A stretch of 23,113 nt of DNA from Collodictyon triciliatum (Eukaryota; CRuMs): positions 1 through 23,113 of the forward strand of contig JBHJMP010000506.1 in assembly GCA_043381765.1 (NCBI GenBank), given 5' to 3'. Shown in pieces: positions 10,274 to 18,690 of this stretch. How positions within the stretch are numbered: position 1 is the stretch's first letter; every line of letters starts with the position of its first letter. Both the position numbers and the translations under genes were made by a program. The notes below the pieces were generated by a model that saw nothing but the letters and a program-made list of their open reading frames with translations, did no database searches and had not been told where the DNA came from.

Positions 10274-12339
10274 TGAAAATAAGCCTTTGCAAATATTAAC
10301 GTTTCTTTATAACTCCTGACCCTTTCTTAATCATGTAGGAAAACAATATATTTGATGTGCTAAAATTTTCTATTGGAAAGTCAAATAATGATATCTGGTT
10401 GTGGTTACCCATGTCATCTGTCGTGACCAACGGTCCGTATCCACGCACTCATTCACATACACTGATTCATATCTATATTGATAAGGATACCGGAACTGCG
10501 GGGGGATCTGTAAAGGTCGGGCGCATTAAGATCAAAAGATTTTTTCTTTTTAGTATCTATTTCATATGTATTATATATAATCTTTCATGAACTGACAAAG
10601 GATTATTTTCAGGGTTTACATAACATCAACGTTCAAACCGGTACTTCTTCCGGATGGGATTATGCAATTGTAATATATCCCGGGGGCTCATCCTTTTATG
10701 AATTTAATGAGACCCTTGACAAATACCAGGTTAGAATTGGCCCTTCTCTCTTTTCTTTTCTTTTTGTTACCTTCAATTGGGAAGCGTAATAATTATTAAT
10801 TCTTGATGAGTTAGAATATGGACGAAATAATTAAGATGGTAATCGCTTCACTGTTTGATAAGTTTTTTTTAATTTGTTTGTATTTGATATTTACTTATTG
10901 TTTCTATTTAGTTGTCTGATAACTCTGGAGAAGTTTACGTTGAAGGCAATATATTATATTGGCGTAGAAATTGGAATGGAAGTGAATTGGTGTTGAGCTC
11001 ACATTGGTCTTACATAATCGCATCAGGCAATACATTATATATCTCGTCACCATTTTCCTAACCAACGAACAACAATTTTTGGGCAATACACGCATTTGAT
11101 TTTGGATATAATACTCATGTAATAAGAAATATATTTTTAGGTTACTCACTAGACAATTCAGAAAGTTTTATGCCATTCTCATCGAGCTCTACGTCAACAA
11201 CGTTTGGGATATCTGAATATACAGCATTGACTCCAAATATAGTAGATTTGGTGACGAAACCTAGTCAAAAGCAAGACCAGGTTCTCTATTTACGCATTTA
11301 TATTATCATTTATATAGAATTGAACATTTAGCCACGTATTACGAATATACACACTTACAATTTGACTGTCATCATACTTTTCTTTTCATTCTCAGATATT
11401 GTCCTCGTTTATTACATTATCCAATGCACTCGCCGTTGTCCCTTTTATTGGAGGCTCTACCGTCGAGCCGATTCTATCGTGTAAGGATGCCATTGGGGAT
11501 GAATACGGAACATACCCGTCAGCAACTATTTTTGGTGGCACACGAGCATATGGCCTTCTCGACATTGAGTCGTTTCAAGTCCAGTCTAATTGGACTCACT
11601 TGTTGATCGAGATAGGATTCTCCAAGGAGCTCGAAAACCCCTGGAATTTAAAGCATGGCTTTAGCTTCCCTATCTTCAGCATCTACTGCCACAAGGACGG
11701 AAAGGTCACTGATCAATCATTTTTCTCTTTCATTTTAATTCATATATTTTTTCTATCAAAACCGATACCCTCATGGATTACGGCATTGATGATTCCGAAA
11801 TGTAATAACAATATGTTTTGCAATATTAGACTGGATTATCAAGCCCGTACGATAACGAAGCTGTCAATTTGGAACACTCTTGGATTTGGAGATTTATGGG
11901 ACATGGAGCTGGAATGAATATACGATACGGAAACAGTACAGTTGCTTCCGTCTCGAATTTACCAATAGCTGATTCAGCGTCGGTGGGACTTGATTCGTCT
12001 AGAAAAATAATCAAGGTTTAATTTGTCACATGATTACCAATATGTTTTCTCTTTTAATGTTCACTTGAAAGTACCATGTTGATTTAAACATAGTCTCTTT
12101 ACTTTTCTCTTTTCCTCTCTTTTCCTCTCTCTTCCTCTCTTTTCCTCTCTTTTCCTCTCTTTTCCTCTCTTTTCCTCTCTTTTCCTCTCTTTTCCTCTCT
12201 TTTCCTCTCTTTTCCTCTCTTTTCCTCTCTTTTTCTCTNNNNNNNNNNNNNNNNNNNNNNNNNNNNNNNNNNNNNNNNNNNNNNNNNNNNNNNNNNNNNN
12301 NNNNNNNNNNNNNNNNNNNNNNNNNNNNNNNNNNNNNNT

Positions 12340-12435
<96 letters not shown>

Positions 12436-15175
12436 GTCTAACCATCCGTTATTTACCCAAACTAAGCTTAAAAAAATAATAAATGAAATCCTGGTTATCT
12501 GACATGGAACAAATTGATAGGTTGCAATCGATCTCGACCAATCTGGCATTCCAACACCCAGTTGGGAATTCACTGTCATGGTCGGCTTATATGATCCTTT
12601 GTCAAGTAAATTCACCACGAGAAATAGAGTGTCATCACAGGTCATTTATAATCTTAAATACATAGAAATTATATCTGTACATGGCAAAATGTTTAAATGT
12701 GTAAATAAGTTTAAAGAATCATATTTAATAGCTATTTTATCGTACTTTTCTATTTTCAGAGATTTATGGGTGGAGGGGACGACGACTTTTACGATCCAAA
12801 TATTGTTGATGTTCTTATTCCAGAGTATGGTACGCAAAAGTCCGTTGCTTCCAGGGTACAGTTTTTTCCTAAGATAATTTTTTCTGTGTAATCAGTGAGA
12901 TAAGTAGCCATACAAAACAAAAAAAAATACACATGCTATATTTGTGAACTAGGGAAAGTACGATGTCAGTTTACAGCACGCAATCTTGAGTAACTACAAT
13001 CCAATCGCATTCAAATACGCCACAATACCTGCAATATCGGTCTCGGGATCTTTCTCATACGATATATGGTATCAGCAAGGTAGCTTAAATGATTCGAAAA
13101 ATAAATCAGGATTTATCCATTTATGAGTGAATACAATTCACTTTCTTACTGCGTCAAACATCAACAAGACACCAAAGCACCTGGGAACCAGAAATCGGAT
13201 TCTTGGATTATTGCTGTTGCTGTCGTCGTACCATCCTTTGTTATATTTGCTGCTCTATTCTTTTTCTATCATCGACAGCAAAAGAGAGCAAGGATTTCCG
13301 ATCTTGGGTGGAATGTTAAATATGCTGAACTTAGTTTCATAAACAAAGTTGGCAGTGGTAGTTTTGGGGAGGTGTGTTTTTTCTATATTGAAAAAGGGGA
13401 AACCACTTAAAAAGAATGCACTTAATTCTCATATAAGACTATTTATCATTTTGATTGATTAATGAAACGAAAGGCAACACGCAGCAAATTTATTACTTCT
13501 TTTCCTAACAGAACTTCTCATTGAACAGGTTTATCGTGGAGAGTGGAGAGATTCCATCGTTGCCATCAAAACCTTGGCAAGCAAGGATATGTCTAAGATT
13601 GCTATCGCTGACTTTCAGAGGGAGATTGCTATCATGTGGTGAGTAACACTTAATTGGTCAAATTTCTCTACTACATTTGACTTTAACCTTGACGTTGGAT
13701 GTATACACTTTAATCAATTATGAATGGATATTTACAAAATACAAGATATTTTCAGTATAAATGTTCTCCTAAATTTCGATATTACTTCGATTTGATTGCA
13801 TATGCACTATTAAATGATATGAATACATCGTGCAAAATAAGTGAAATGAGACACCCATGCCTATGCATGTTTATGGGCGGGTGCGCACACTTGCCCGATC
13901 TTTTCATTATATCAGAATTTATGGATAGGTATTATATTAATTTGCCTACCCTATTACGATGCATCGATAGTTTATTTTATCCAACTCCAATACTGTCTAC
14001 CATTTATGCTAGATCATAAGCCCTGAAAAACGGACCATAATCCCAATTGGAAAAAAAAAAAAACTGACCGATTGCTTCAATAGAGGCTCACTATATGACA
14101 TATTGCATGAGGAGAAGATAGTCATCCCCCAAAATATGAAATATCTATTTGCAGCTGATATCTCTAAAGGTACTATTCAAAGCCGACATTCCATTTGTAA
14201 AATTTGTCACCGTTTGATATTCACATATAAACTCTGTATTCCTTCTCCTGCGGTGTATATAGGTGTTAGCTTTCTCCACAGCCATGAGCCGCCTGTTATT
14301 CACGGAGACCTAAAGAGTTTAAATATTTTGGTACTTTGTGATACACTATTGATATATTTACAGCTCCCTGTTGGTTCAAATTTTGAGATGTAAATCGAAT
14401 AAGTCATAATTAGGGTTGATTGTAGCGCTCTCTTTCCCTTAAGGCATAATTTTATCTGGATATTCACAGGTTGATCAGAAATGGCAAGTCAAAGTGAGTG
14501 ATTTCGGACTGTCAAAGATAAAGGGCTCGAAATTGACAGGTTCTTCTGATACTGGGTCGATTATGTGGGCTGCTCCGGAGGTCATATTTGTCCCATAAAG
14601 CTTGCTTTATATAACATACATGCGTAAGTAGCTTCTTTCTCATTGAGTTGCACAATCAATCCATCATCCCCCAGGTTCTCCTTGGCCACCCTGCATCCGA
14701 GCGAAGTGACATCTATAGCTTTGGCGTTGTTTTGTGGGAAATATTCAGTGGTGAAGAACTTTACAACCAAATAGACATAAACTCTCTTGTTTGTAGAGTC
14801 ATTCAAGGCTATAGGTACTCTTTTGGTTTATTTCGTGAACAATCTTTTTTAAATTAGATGGTGCTGTATTATACTGCTATGAACCACTATTCTTTTAATA
14901 CAGGCCACCAATTAGCGAGCTTCTGAAGGAGATTCAGGGAATAGATGAAATGATGAGAAAGTGTTGGGATGGTAGACAGGAGGAGAGACCATCCATGTCT
15001 ACTCTACGAAAACAATTAACAGCCATACAGGTTTCCCTTGGAATCCAAGTTGGATCTTCGCTGACACCACTTTCACTGAATTCCCAAGGTCTCTGGAATG
15101 TTTATTTGAACGGCAACACTTCTTGATTAAGTTCAAGAATGTGATTTTAGCCTTTCTTTATCTTTTCCCTCCATT

Positions 15176-15228
<53 letters not shown>

Positions 15229-15333
15229 NNNNNNNNNNNNNNNNNNNNNNNNNNNNNNNNNNNNNNNNNNNNNNNNNNNNNNNNNNNNNNNNNNNNNNNN
15301 NNNNNNNNNNNNNNNNNNNNNNNNNNNNATTTT

Positions 15334-15421
<88 letters not shown>

Positions 15422-18400
15422 ATTTTTCTAATCTTTGTTTTTTGACGAAGAAAACCAATTCTATAAGTAACCATTGGATATCTCTATAGGTTCAGGAAGT
15501 GAACCATCTACTACAAAATGCTTCGTGACAATGGAAATATCAAACTCCACTTTGATATGGGAGCAACACCCAAATGAGATGTATCACGTTAGTATATGAT
15601 TCGGAACAATGTGTCTCGATAGAAAGGAAGTTAATATCTTCTGAAGTATGTCTCCTTAACTGCGTATTATAATCTTCAGGCGATTAATATGTACACATCA
15701 TTGATGAGGTCCACGATTAATAAATTTTCAGGGTTTGTTATCTACAGTCAAACTTACATCATATGCCCGCCTATGCCCTTGATTATTATTATTATTATTA
15801 TTATTAAATTTAGGGTTCTATGATGGCCTAATGAAGAATTATACCAACTTTTACAGGATAGAAATCAAGGCTGACTCTGATGCATTCACACTACTGTTTC
15901 GTAATGTTCAGTCTGCAGCAGAGTGGGCTGTTCACTTTCAGGTTTTTCATCCAAAGTACCCAACCATATAATTCATAAATATAATCAATTTTTTTCTCTT
16001 TGAGAATTCTTTCTGTTTTGAGGATCGAAAGACAGAATTTGATTATATATTAATTTTCTTGTACGAAAAAAGAACTATCTTTTAGAATATGATGCACAAC
16101 AAAATACATCATTTTCATGGTTTATTTATAATATCCTAAGATTTCTCTTTAGTTGTCATTGTTAGATGTGATGTGGCCGAAAAAACTTTTGGAAAATAGC
16201 AAGTATTGCTCTATAATCAAGCATGCAGACCAAGAGACTATTATATATGCAGGTCCAAGAGTCAAGATTGGGTTACATAGCGTAAGTTTCTGATGTCAGT
16301 ATTTCTAGACTCTTTTTTTAATGAGCTTCGAAAAATTATTATCCTTATGATATAAAATGATGTTTTATCCCTAGGGAGATGCTGAACTACGTGAAAACCC
16401 TGCCACTGGTCACATCACTTACGTTGGCCCTGCTGTCAGCAAGTCGAAGCATATATGTAACGTAGCTGCACCGGGTCAGATTCTTGTTTCTGATCAGGTA
16501 TATCTCTCTCTCTCTCTTTTTTTTTTTTAACTTTGGACTAATGCCATGATTTATTTTTAGGATGGTCGTTTGGCAGTTTTTTTTTTTTATGACTCATTTA
16601 TCGATTTATGATAGGCCATGGCTATAGCCCAATTTGACCAGAAATTTACTTCCGAGCATGTAATTCAAGAGATATCCATAATCAGCCGCTATAACACACA
16701 CACTGATGGGAAATTATATGAGGTTTCATTATATTTTTTTTTGTAAATATGTCAAGAATGTAAACAAACAATAAAAAAAAAACTAATCTAATCATTATTA
16801 TTTTTTAGATTTTACACCAACGACTAAAAGAGAGAGCTACACACCCAGAAAATATTTCAAATACACATGCTAATATGTCCAATCTAAACCACTCCACGAA
16901 AGTAACTTTACATACATGAAATTTCATAACTATATAGAATGGTAGTTCTATCTTTTGAATTTATTTGGTAATATGCCAACTTTTGGTAAGGAGGAAAAAT
17001 CCACAGACGAAATGCCCGCTTTTCATATTGTTTACGAGGATATAGAGATTGTTCGTATTTTAGGAGCCGGTTCTTTCGGACAAGTGTTGTACGGGAAGTA
17101 CAAAGATGGAGATGTATATATAATATGACTGCCACCTATTTATGATGCTCATTTCTTTTATCCTGTTACATCGCGTATTGATAATTTTGGCTTTATAAAA
17201 TTGTTGAGATTCAGTGACATAATATGGCATAACAGACCGCATTTATAGACTTCCTTTATTTTTTCCAATACTTTGCTATTAAGGTTGCTGTGAAGCGTCT
17301 ACTACGCCAAAAGCTCAATCAAAAGGGAATTGCAGACTTCAGGAGGGAGATTCTTGTCATGAAGTTAGTACTTAAGAAGCCTTTTTTTTAATTCTTTTTG
17401 TTTCTTCGATGAGCATGAATATGAATGTTTTGACGCTACTGGTAGTCACACATACATCTCTTGTTCGTGCCAATACACAGAGGTCTCGAGCACCCAAACG
17501 TATGTAAGATGATTGGTATTTGCACTCAAGCACCCAATCTCTGTATTGTGATGGAATTTATGAAATACGGGTCAGTTGAGGTAAGTTCTATACTGTTTAA
17601 GTATTATGGTACATGCATCTTCATTACTTTTCAGAAATTAGCCGTGATTATTATCAAAATTTTGAAGGTCTTTTATAAATTTCAACAGAAATTAATAGCC
17701 CTATGATATGCATATAGTCATTACTAAAGACGAAAGACTTTGCATGGACAAACGAACTCAAGGTTCGAATGCTGCGCGATGCCGTGTCGGGGCTGTGCTA
17801 TCTTCATAATCTGAACCCTCTTATCATACATCGAGATATGAAGTCAGCCAATTTACTGGTAGTGTTGCCAAATCCATCCCTTGGTTGATGATTCTGCGCG
17901 CTGTGATTGAATTTTGTTGCTTATTGCACACTCACCAAATTCATGTACTAAAGCAATAATTCAATCTGATAATCAACAAATATTTAGGTAGGAGAAGATT
18001 ACTTTGTAAAGATATCTGATTTTGGAGTCTCTCGTGTAAAAAATACACACAACACAATGACAAAATGTGGAACACCTGCTTGGGCTGCACCAGAGGTATG
18101 AGACTATTTCAATCTCTTAATGCACCTACAAAGGATTAAGCTAAGTCAAATAAATGATACGCCACCAATATAGTTTGCAATTCAGTAGTATGTATTATAT
18201 TAATAAAATAAATAAAAACAGATTCTTCGTGGAGAACGATACACAGAAAAGGTCGATATTTACAGCGTTGGCATTGTAATGTGGGAGATGATGACCAGGA
18301 AGTCGCCATATGTCGATTTAAAGCTAAGCAGTGCCGTCATAACTAAGGAAATAGCTGAAGGCCGTCTCCGCCCAACATCTTTTGTTAAATTGCCGCCAAA

Positions 18401-18690
18401 CTATGAATCTCTCATGAGCGTGTAATTTTTAATATTTTACTCTTCTTTTATTCTTTCATTTTATTTATTTAATATTTGTTAAAATAGTTATTATTATTAT
18501 TTTGTCTGGCTGAACAAACACCATGAATGTGCCTCTGATCGCTAATATTTTTGTATTCTTCTCATTTATCTCATTGCCCCACAGATGCTGGGGTCAGGAC
18601 CCAAGTACGCGCCCTTGTGCCAAAGACCTTCTTGAGCATCTTCTCAGCCCTACTATCTTATCTACGTCAAAGATGCCTTATGTCTCTTAA
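3822..18690 (+). CDS. Giant receptor: six glucodextranase-C-like repeats, TM, TKL kinase, class III cyclase, TKL kinase
   Basis: My splice model has 52 exons and about 2,294 aa, with exon lists under the domain entries below. The order is signal peptide (residues about 1-26, VRLVAALAVALVCVVGWAKA); six beta-rich extracellular modules (about 36-1440); one transmembrane helix (about 1462-1485) followed by a basic stop-transfer (HRQQKRAR); TKL kinase 1 (about 1505-1765); class III nucleotidyl cyclase (about 1790-1945); TKL kinase 2 (about 2025-2290). Start choice: ATG 3822 directly opens the signal peptide. The stop is TAA at 18688-18690. Exon sizes are 45-348 bp, and most introns are 50-250 bp. 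All junctions are in frame except one missing base inside exon 18 (near 9022-9027). Introns after exons 2 and 24 need GC-AG splicing. Assembly gaps fall in introns 14, 27 and 38; an exon lost in a gap cannot be excluded, though phases match across each. The single-gene reading rests on unbroken phase and domain logic; an annotation pipeline might split it. Kinase-cyclase-kinase receptors have, to my recollection, been described in Acanthamoeba; this ectodomain has not, as far as I know. Confidence 0.8.
4199..4296. repeat. (AAT)n microsatellite in receptor intron 1
   Basis: About 32 perfect AAT units lie inside the first intron (4093-4434). They create spurious poly-Asn, poly-Ile and poly-Leu frames. 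Confidence 0.98.
5726..5777 (-). repeat. Short intronic element with CTTTRTTYGATYCAAAG core, copy A
   Basis: The core CTTTGAATCGAACAAAG (5739-5755; minus-strand reading CTTTGTTCGATTCAAAG) and an adjoining T/A tract lie between the near-identical direct repeats AAAGGCCTACAAT (5726-5738) and AAAGGCCAACAAT (5765-5777). It is inside receptor intron 6. Confidence 0.5.
6547..6602 (+). repeat. Short intronic element with CTTTRTTYGATYCAAAG core, copy C
   Basis: The core CTTTATTCGATTCAAAG (6568-6584), preceded by a T-tract, sits between perfect 16-bp direct repeats ATGTAAACTCATATTT (6547-6562 and 6587-6602; 40-bp period). It is inside receptor intron 9. Confidence 0.6.
7871..7967. repeat. (AAT)n microsatellite, left of assembly gap
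   Basis: Uninterrupted AAT units in receptor intron 14 end at an N-run. The true length is unknown. Confidence 0.98.
7968..8067. other. Assembly gap (100 N) in receptor intron 14
   Basis: Exactly 100 N, the conventional unknown-size gap. The repeat type differs on the two sides (AAT versus TTATCA), so unrelated sequence may be missing. Confidence 0.99.
8068..8167. repeat. (TTATCA)n hexanucleotide microsatellite
   Basis: About 16 perfect TTATCA units lie on the right flank of the gap. The exon 15 acceptor (CTTATAG) follows about 22 bp later. Confidence 0.98.
8567..8613 (+). repeat. Short intronic element with CTTTRTTYGATYCAAAG core, copy B
   Basis: The core CTTTATTTGATCCAAAG (8591-8607) follows a T-tract that begins at the 5' splice site of intron 16. 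The 7-bp direct repeat GATCCCC occurs at 8567-8573 (in the exon) and 8607-8613, again with a 40-bp period. Confidence 0.4.
8950..10110 (+). other. Ectodomain repeat 4 (Glucodextran_C-like), carries an apparent frameshift
   Basis: Exons are 8950-9137, 9203-9550, 9733-9884 and the start of 10056-10179. Blocks are DSIDDELGIYPINPIF (opening), LCIHETPHLALLIDH, YLGLQVYIDVDRVFNQG, FEKEHGWEFMVSIRGNTAYL, VIVQIPTNV, YSWTYCVVSGG, then IYFGGGDDTGFGPNIIDIAL and SLIMNSYNAM. This is one of the two best-preserved copies. The reading frame changes inside exon 8950-9137 (see the separate frameshift entry). The donor used at 9885 (ATGAA|GTATAG) with the acceptor at 10055 joins AMK to QSLAVIPPSG, matching repeats 5 and 6. 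Confidence 0.7.
9022..9027 (+). other. Apparent 1-nt frameshift in exon 18 of the receptor
   Basis: Upstream sequence reads DSIDDELGIYP...SSLSLL and then hits TGA at 9025-9027. The family-matching continuation (NNSLCIHETPHLALLID) starts immediately after, in another frame. No AG acceptor exists between 9011 and about 9092, so an intron cannot explain it without deleting a conserved strand. One additional base restores phase and makes the total coding length of the model a multiple of three. It could be an assembly error or a real lesion. Confidence 0.65.
10110..11480 (+). other. Ectodomain repeat 5 (Glucodextran_C-like)
   Basis: Exons are the end of 10056-10179, then 10339-10515, 10613-10729, 10912-11026, 11141-11280 and the start of 11396-11704. 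Blocks are NQIDPSGDERGIYPKIL (opening), VLKFSIGKSNNDIWLWLPM, HSHTLIHIYIDKDTGTAGG, TSSGWDYAIVIYPGGSS, HWSYIIASG, then TPNIVDLVTKP and ILSSFITLSNALAVVPFIGG. Exon 10912-11026 ends CAG|GCAATA. This second GC-AG donor is required because the only GT before the in-frame stop gives the wrong phase. Confidence 0.67.
10210..10273. repeat. C26-T22-A16 homopolymer block in receptor intron 21
   Basis: Three abutting homopolymers lie between the exon 21 donor (10180) and the exon 22 acceptor (10338). The minus strand carries an uninterrupted run of 26 G. The T and A runs can pair as a hairpin. Confidence 0.95.
12103..12238. repeat. (TTTTCCTCTC)n pyrimidine repeat, left of assembly gap
   Basis: A ten-base unit repeated about 13 times with rare variants in receptor intron 27. 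The plus strand is all pyrimidine apart from one A at the left edge. Confidence 0.95.
12239..12338. other. Assembly gap (100 N) in receptor intron 27
   Basis: Exactly 100 N between two different pyrimidine repeats. The coding phase (0) matches across the intron. Confidence 0.99.
12339..12435. repeat. (TTCT)n tetranucleotide microsatellite
   Basis: About 24 perfect TTCT units on the right flank of the gap; pyrimidine-only plus strand. Confidence 0.98.
13169..13371 (+). other. Transmembrane helix and start of kinase 1 (exon 31)
   Basis: In a single exon, a hydrophilic stalk (APGNQKSDS) leads into a strongly hydrophobic stretch of about 23 residues, WIIAVAVVVPSFVIFAALFF. The basic HRQQKRAR follows, giving type I topology. 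Then come WNVKYAELSF and the glycine-rich loop KVGSGSFGE of kinase 1. Entry acceptor AACAAG|AC joins in phase 1 to the end of exon 30 (CAAG). Confidence 0.85.
13340..15088 (+). other. TKL protein kinase domain 1 (juxtamembrane)
   Basis: Exons are 13169-13371, 13529-13638, 13842-13928, 14084-14169, 14263-14330, 14470-14580, 14675-14814 and 14904-15088. Motifs in order are the glycine loop GSGSFGEVYRGEW, VAIK (ATP lysine), FQREIAIM (helix-C Glu), MRHPCLCMFMGGC, VIHGDLKSLNIL (catalytic Asp, Lys and Asn present; the usual HRD arginine is Gly), VSDFGLSK, GSIMWAAPE, SDIYSFGVVLWEI and CWDGRQEERPSM. All catalytic residues are present, so it is probably active, with Ser/Thr (or dual) specificity by family. 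HGD instead of HRD suggests activation less dependent on activation-loop phosphorylation, as in non-RD kinases. Confidence 0.9.
15180..15228. repeat. (TG)n microsatellite, left of assembly gap
   Basis: A perfect TG run in receptor intron 38, between kinase 1 and the cyclase domain. Confidence 0.98.
15229..15328. other. Assembly gap (100 N) in receptor intron 38
   Basis: Exactly 100 N within TG repeats. A short unique stub (ATTTTTGTC) follows on the right. Confidence 0.99.
15338..15418. repeat. (TG)n microsatellite, right of assembly gap
   Basis: About 40 TG units; together with the left block this is a long potential Z-DNA tract. Confidence 0.98.
15490..16901 (+). other. Class III adenylyl/guanylyl cyclase homology domain
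   Basis: Exons are 15490-15587, 15680-15732, 15857-15941, 16153-16281, 16375-16497, 16615-16722 and 16809-16901. Motifs are FVTMEISNSTLIWEQHP (usually FTDIxxSTxLWE), IEIKADSDAFTLLF (usually EVKTxGDAF), WAVHFQ, VKIGLHSGDAELREN, ITYVGPAVSKSKHICNVA (usually GxxVNxAARI) and PGQILVSDQ. The first metal-binding Asp aligns with Glu. The second Asp and the purine-facing Lys are kept. The transition-state Asn and Arg positions are Ser and a Lys/His. The fold is clear, but catalysis is doubtful; it may be regulatory or need a partner cyclase. It is flanked on both sides by kinases in the same chain. Confidence 0.85.
15782..15806. repeat. Short (ATT)n tract in receptor intron 40
   Basis: About eight ATT units between the cyclase exons ending at 15732 and starting at 15857. 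Confidence 0.9.
16991..18690 (+). other. TKL protein kinase domain 2 (C-terminal)
   Basis: Exons are 16991-17113, 17284-17363, 17481-17580, 17718-17858, 17988-18095, 18222-18421 and 18585-18690. Motifs are ILGAGSFGQVLYGKY, VAVKRL, FRREILVM, LEHPNVCKMIGICT, CIVMEFMKYGSV, IIHRDMKSANLL (RD type), KISDFGVSR, CGTPAWAAPE, VDIYSVGIVMWEM and CWGQDPSTRPCAKDLL, ending at a TAA shortly after the last helix. All catalytic residues are intact. The start of exon 46 is the least certain boundary: TAAG|GAGGAA was chosen for intron size and phase. A closer acceptor at about 16947 would add about 15 residues. Confidence 0.9.

Larger units (their letters stand above)
11480..13079 (+). other. Ectodomain repeat 6 (Glucodextran_C-like), membrane-proximal
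   Basis: Exons are 11396-11704, 11830-12015, 12521-12640, 12760-12855 and 12953-13079. Blocks are KDAIGDEYGTYPSATIFGG (opening), GLLDIESFQVQSNWTHLLIE, ELENPWNLKHGFSFPIFSIY (the NPWGxxxGFSLQ block, the clearest of the six), NLEHSWIWRFM, PSWEFTVMVGLYD, then RFMGGGDDDFYDPNIVDVLI and AILSNYNPIAF. An intron with a CT-rich microsatellite and a 100-N gap separates 12015 from 12521. Exon 12760-12855 was extended to the later donor GG|GTACAG because the earlier one (12830) breaks phase. Confidence 0.72.

Noticed and set aside
12760-12829. Exon 29 ending at 12829 (PEY|GTACGC)
   Set aside because: Leaves phase 1 and breaks the next exon (KYDVSLQHAIL). The later donor at 12856 keeps phase 0.
15180-15418. 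CRISPR-like or satellite array
   Set aside because: A simple TG dinucleotide repeat interrupted by an assembly gap; no spacers, and the context is an intron of a eukaryotic gene.
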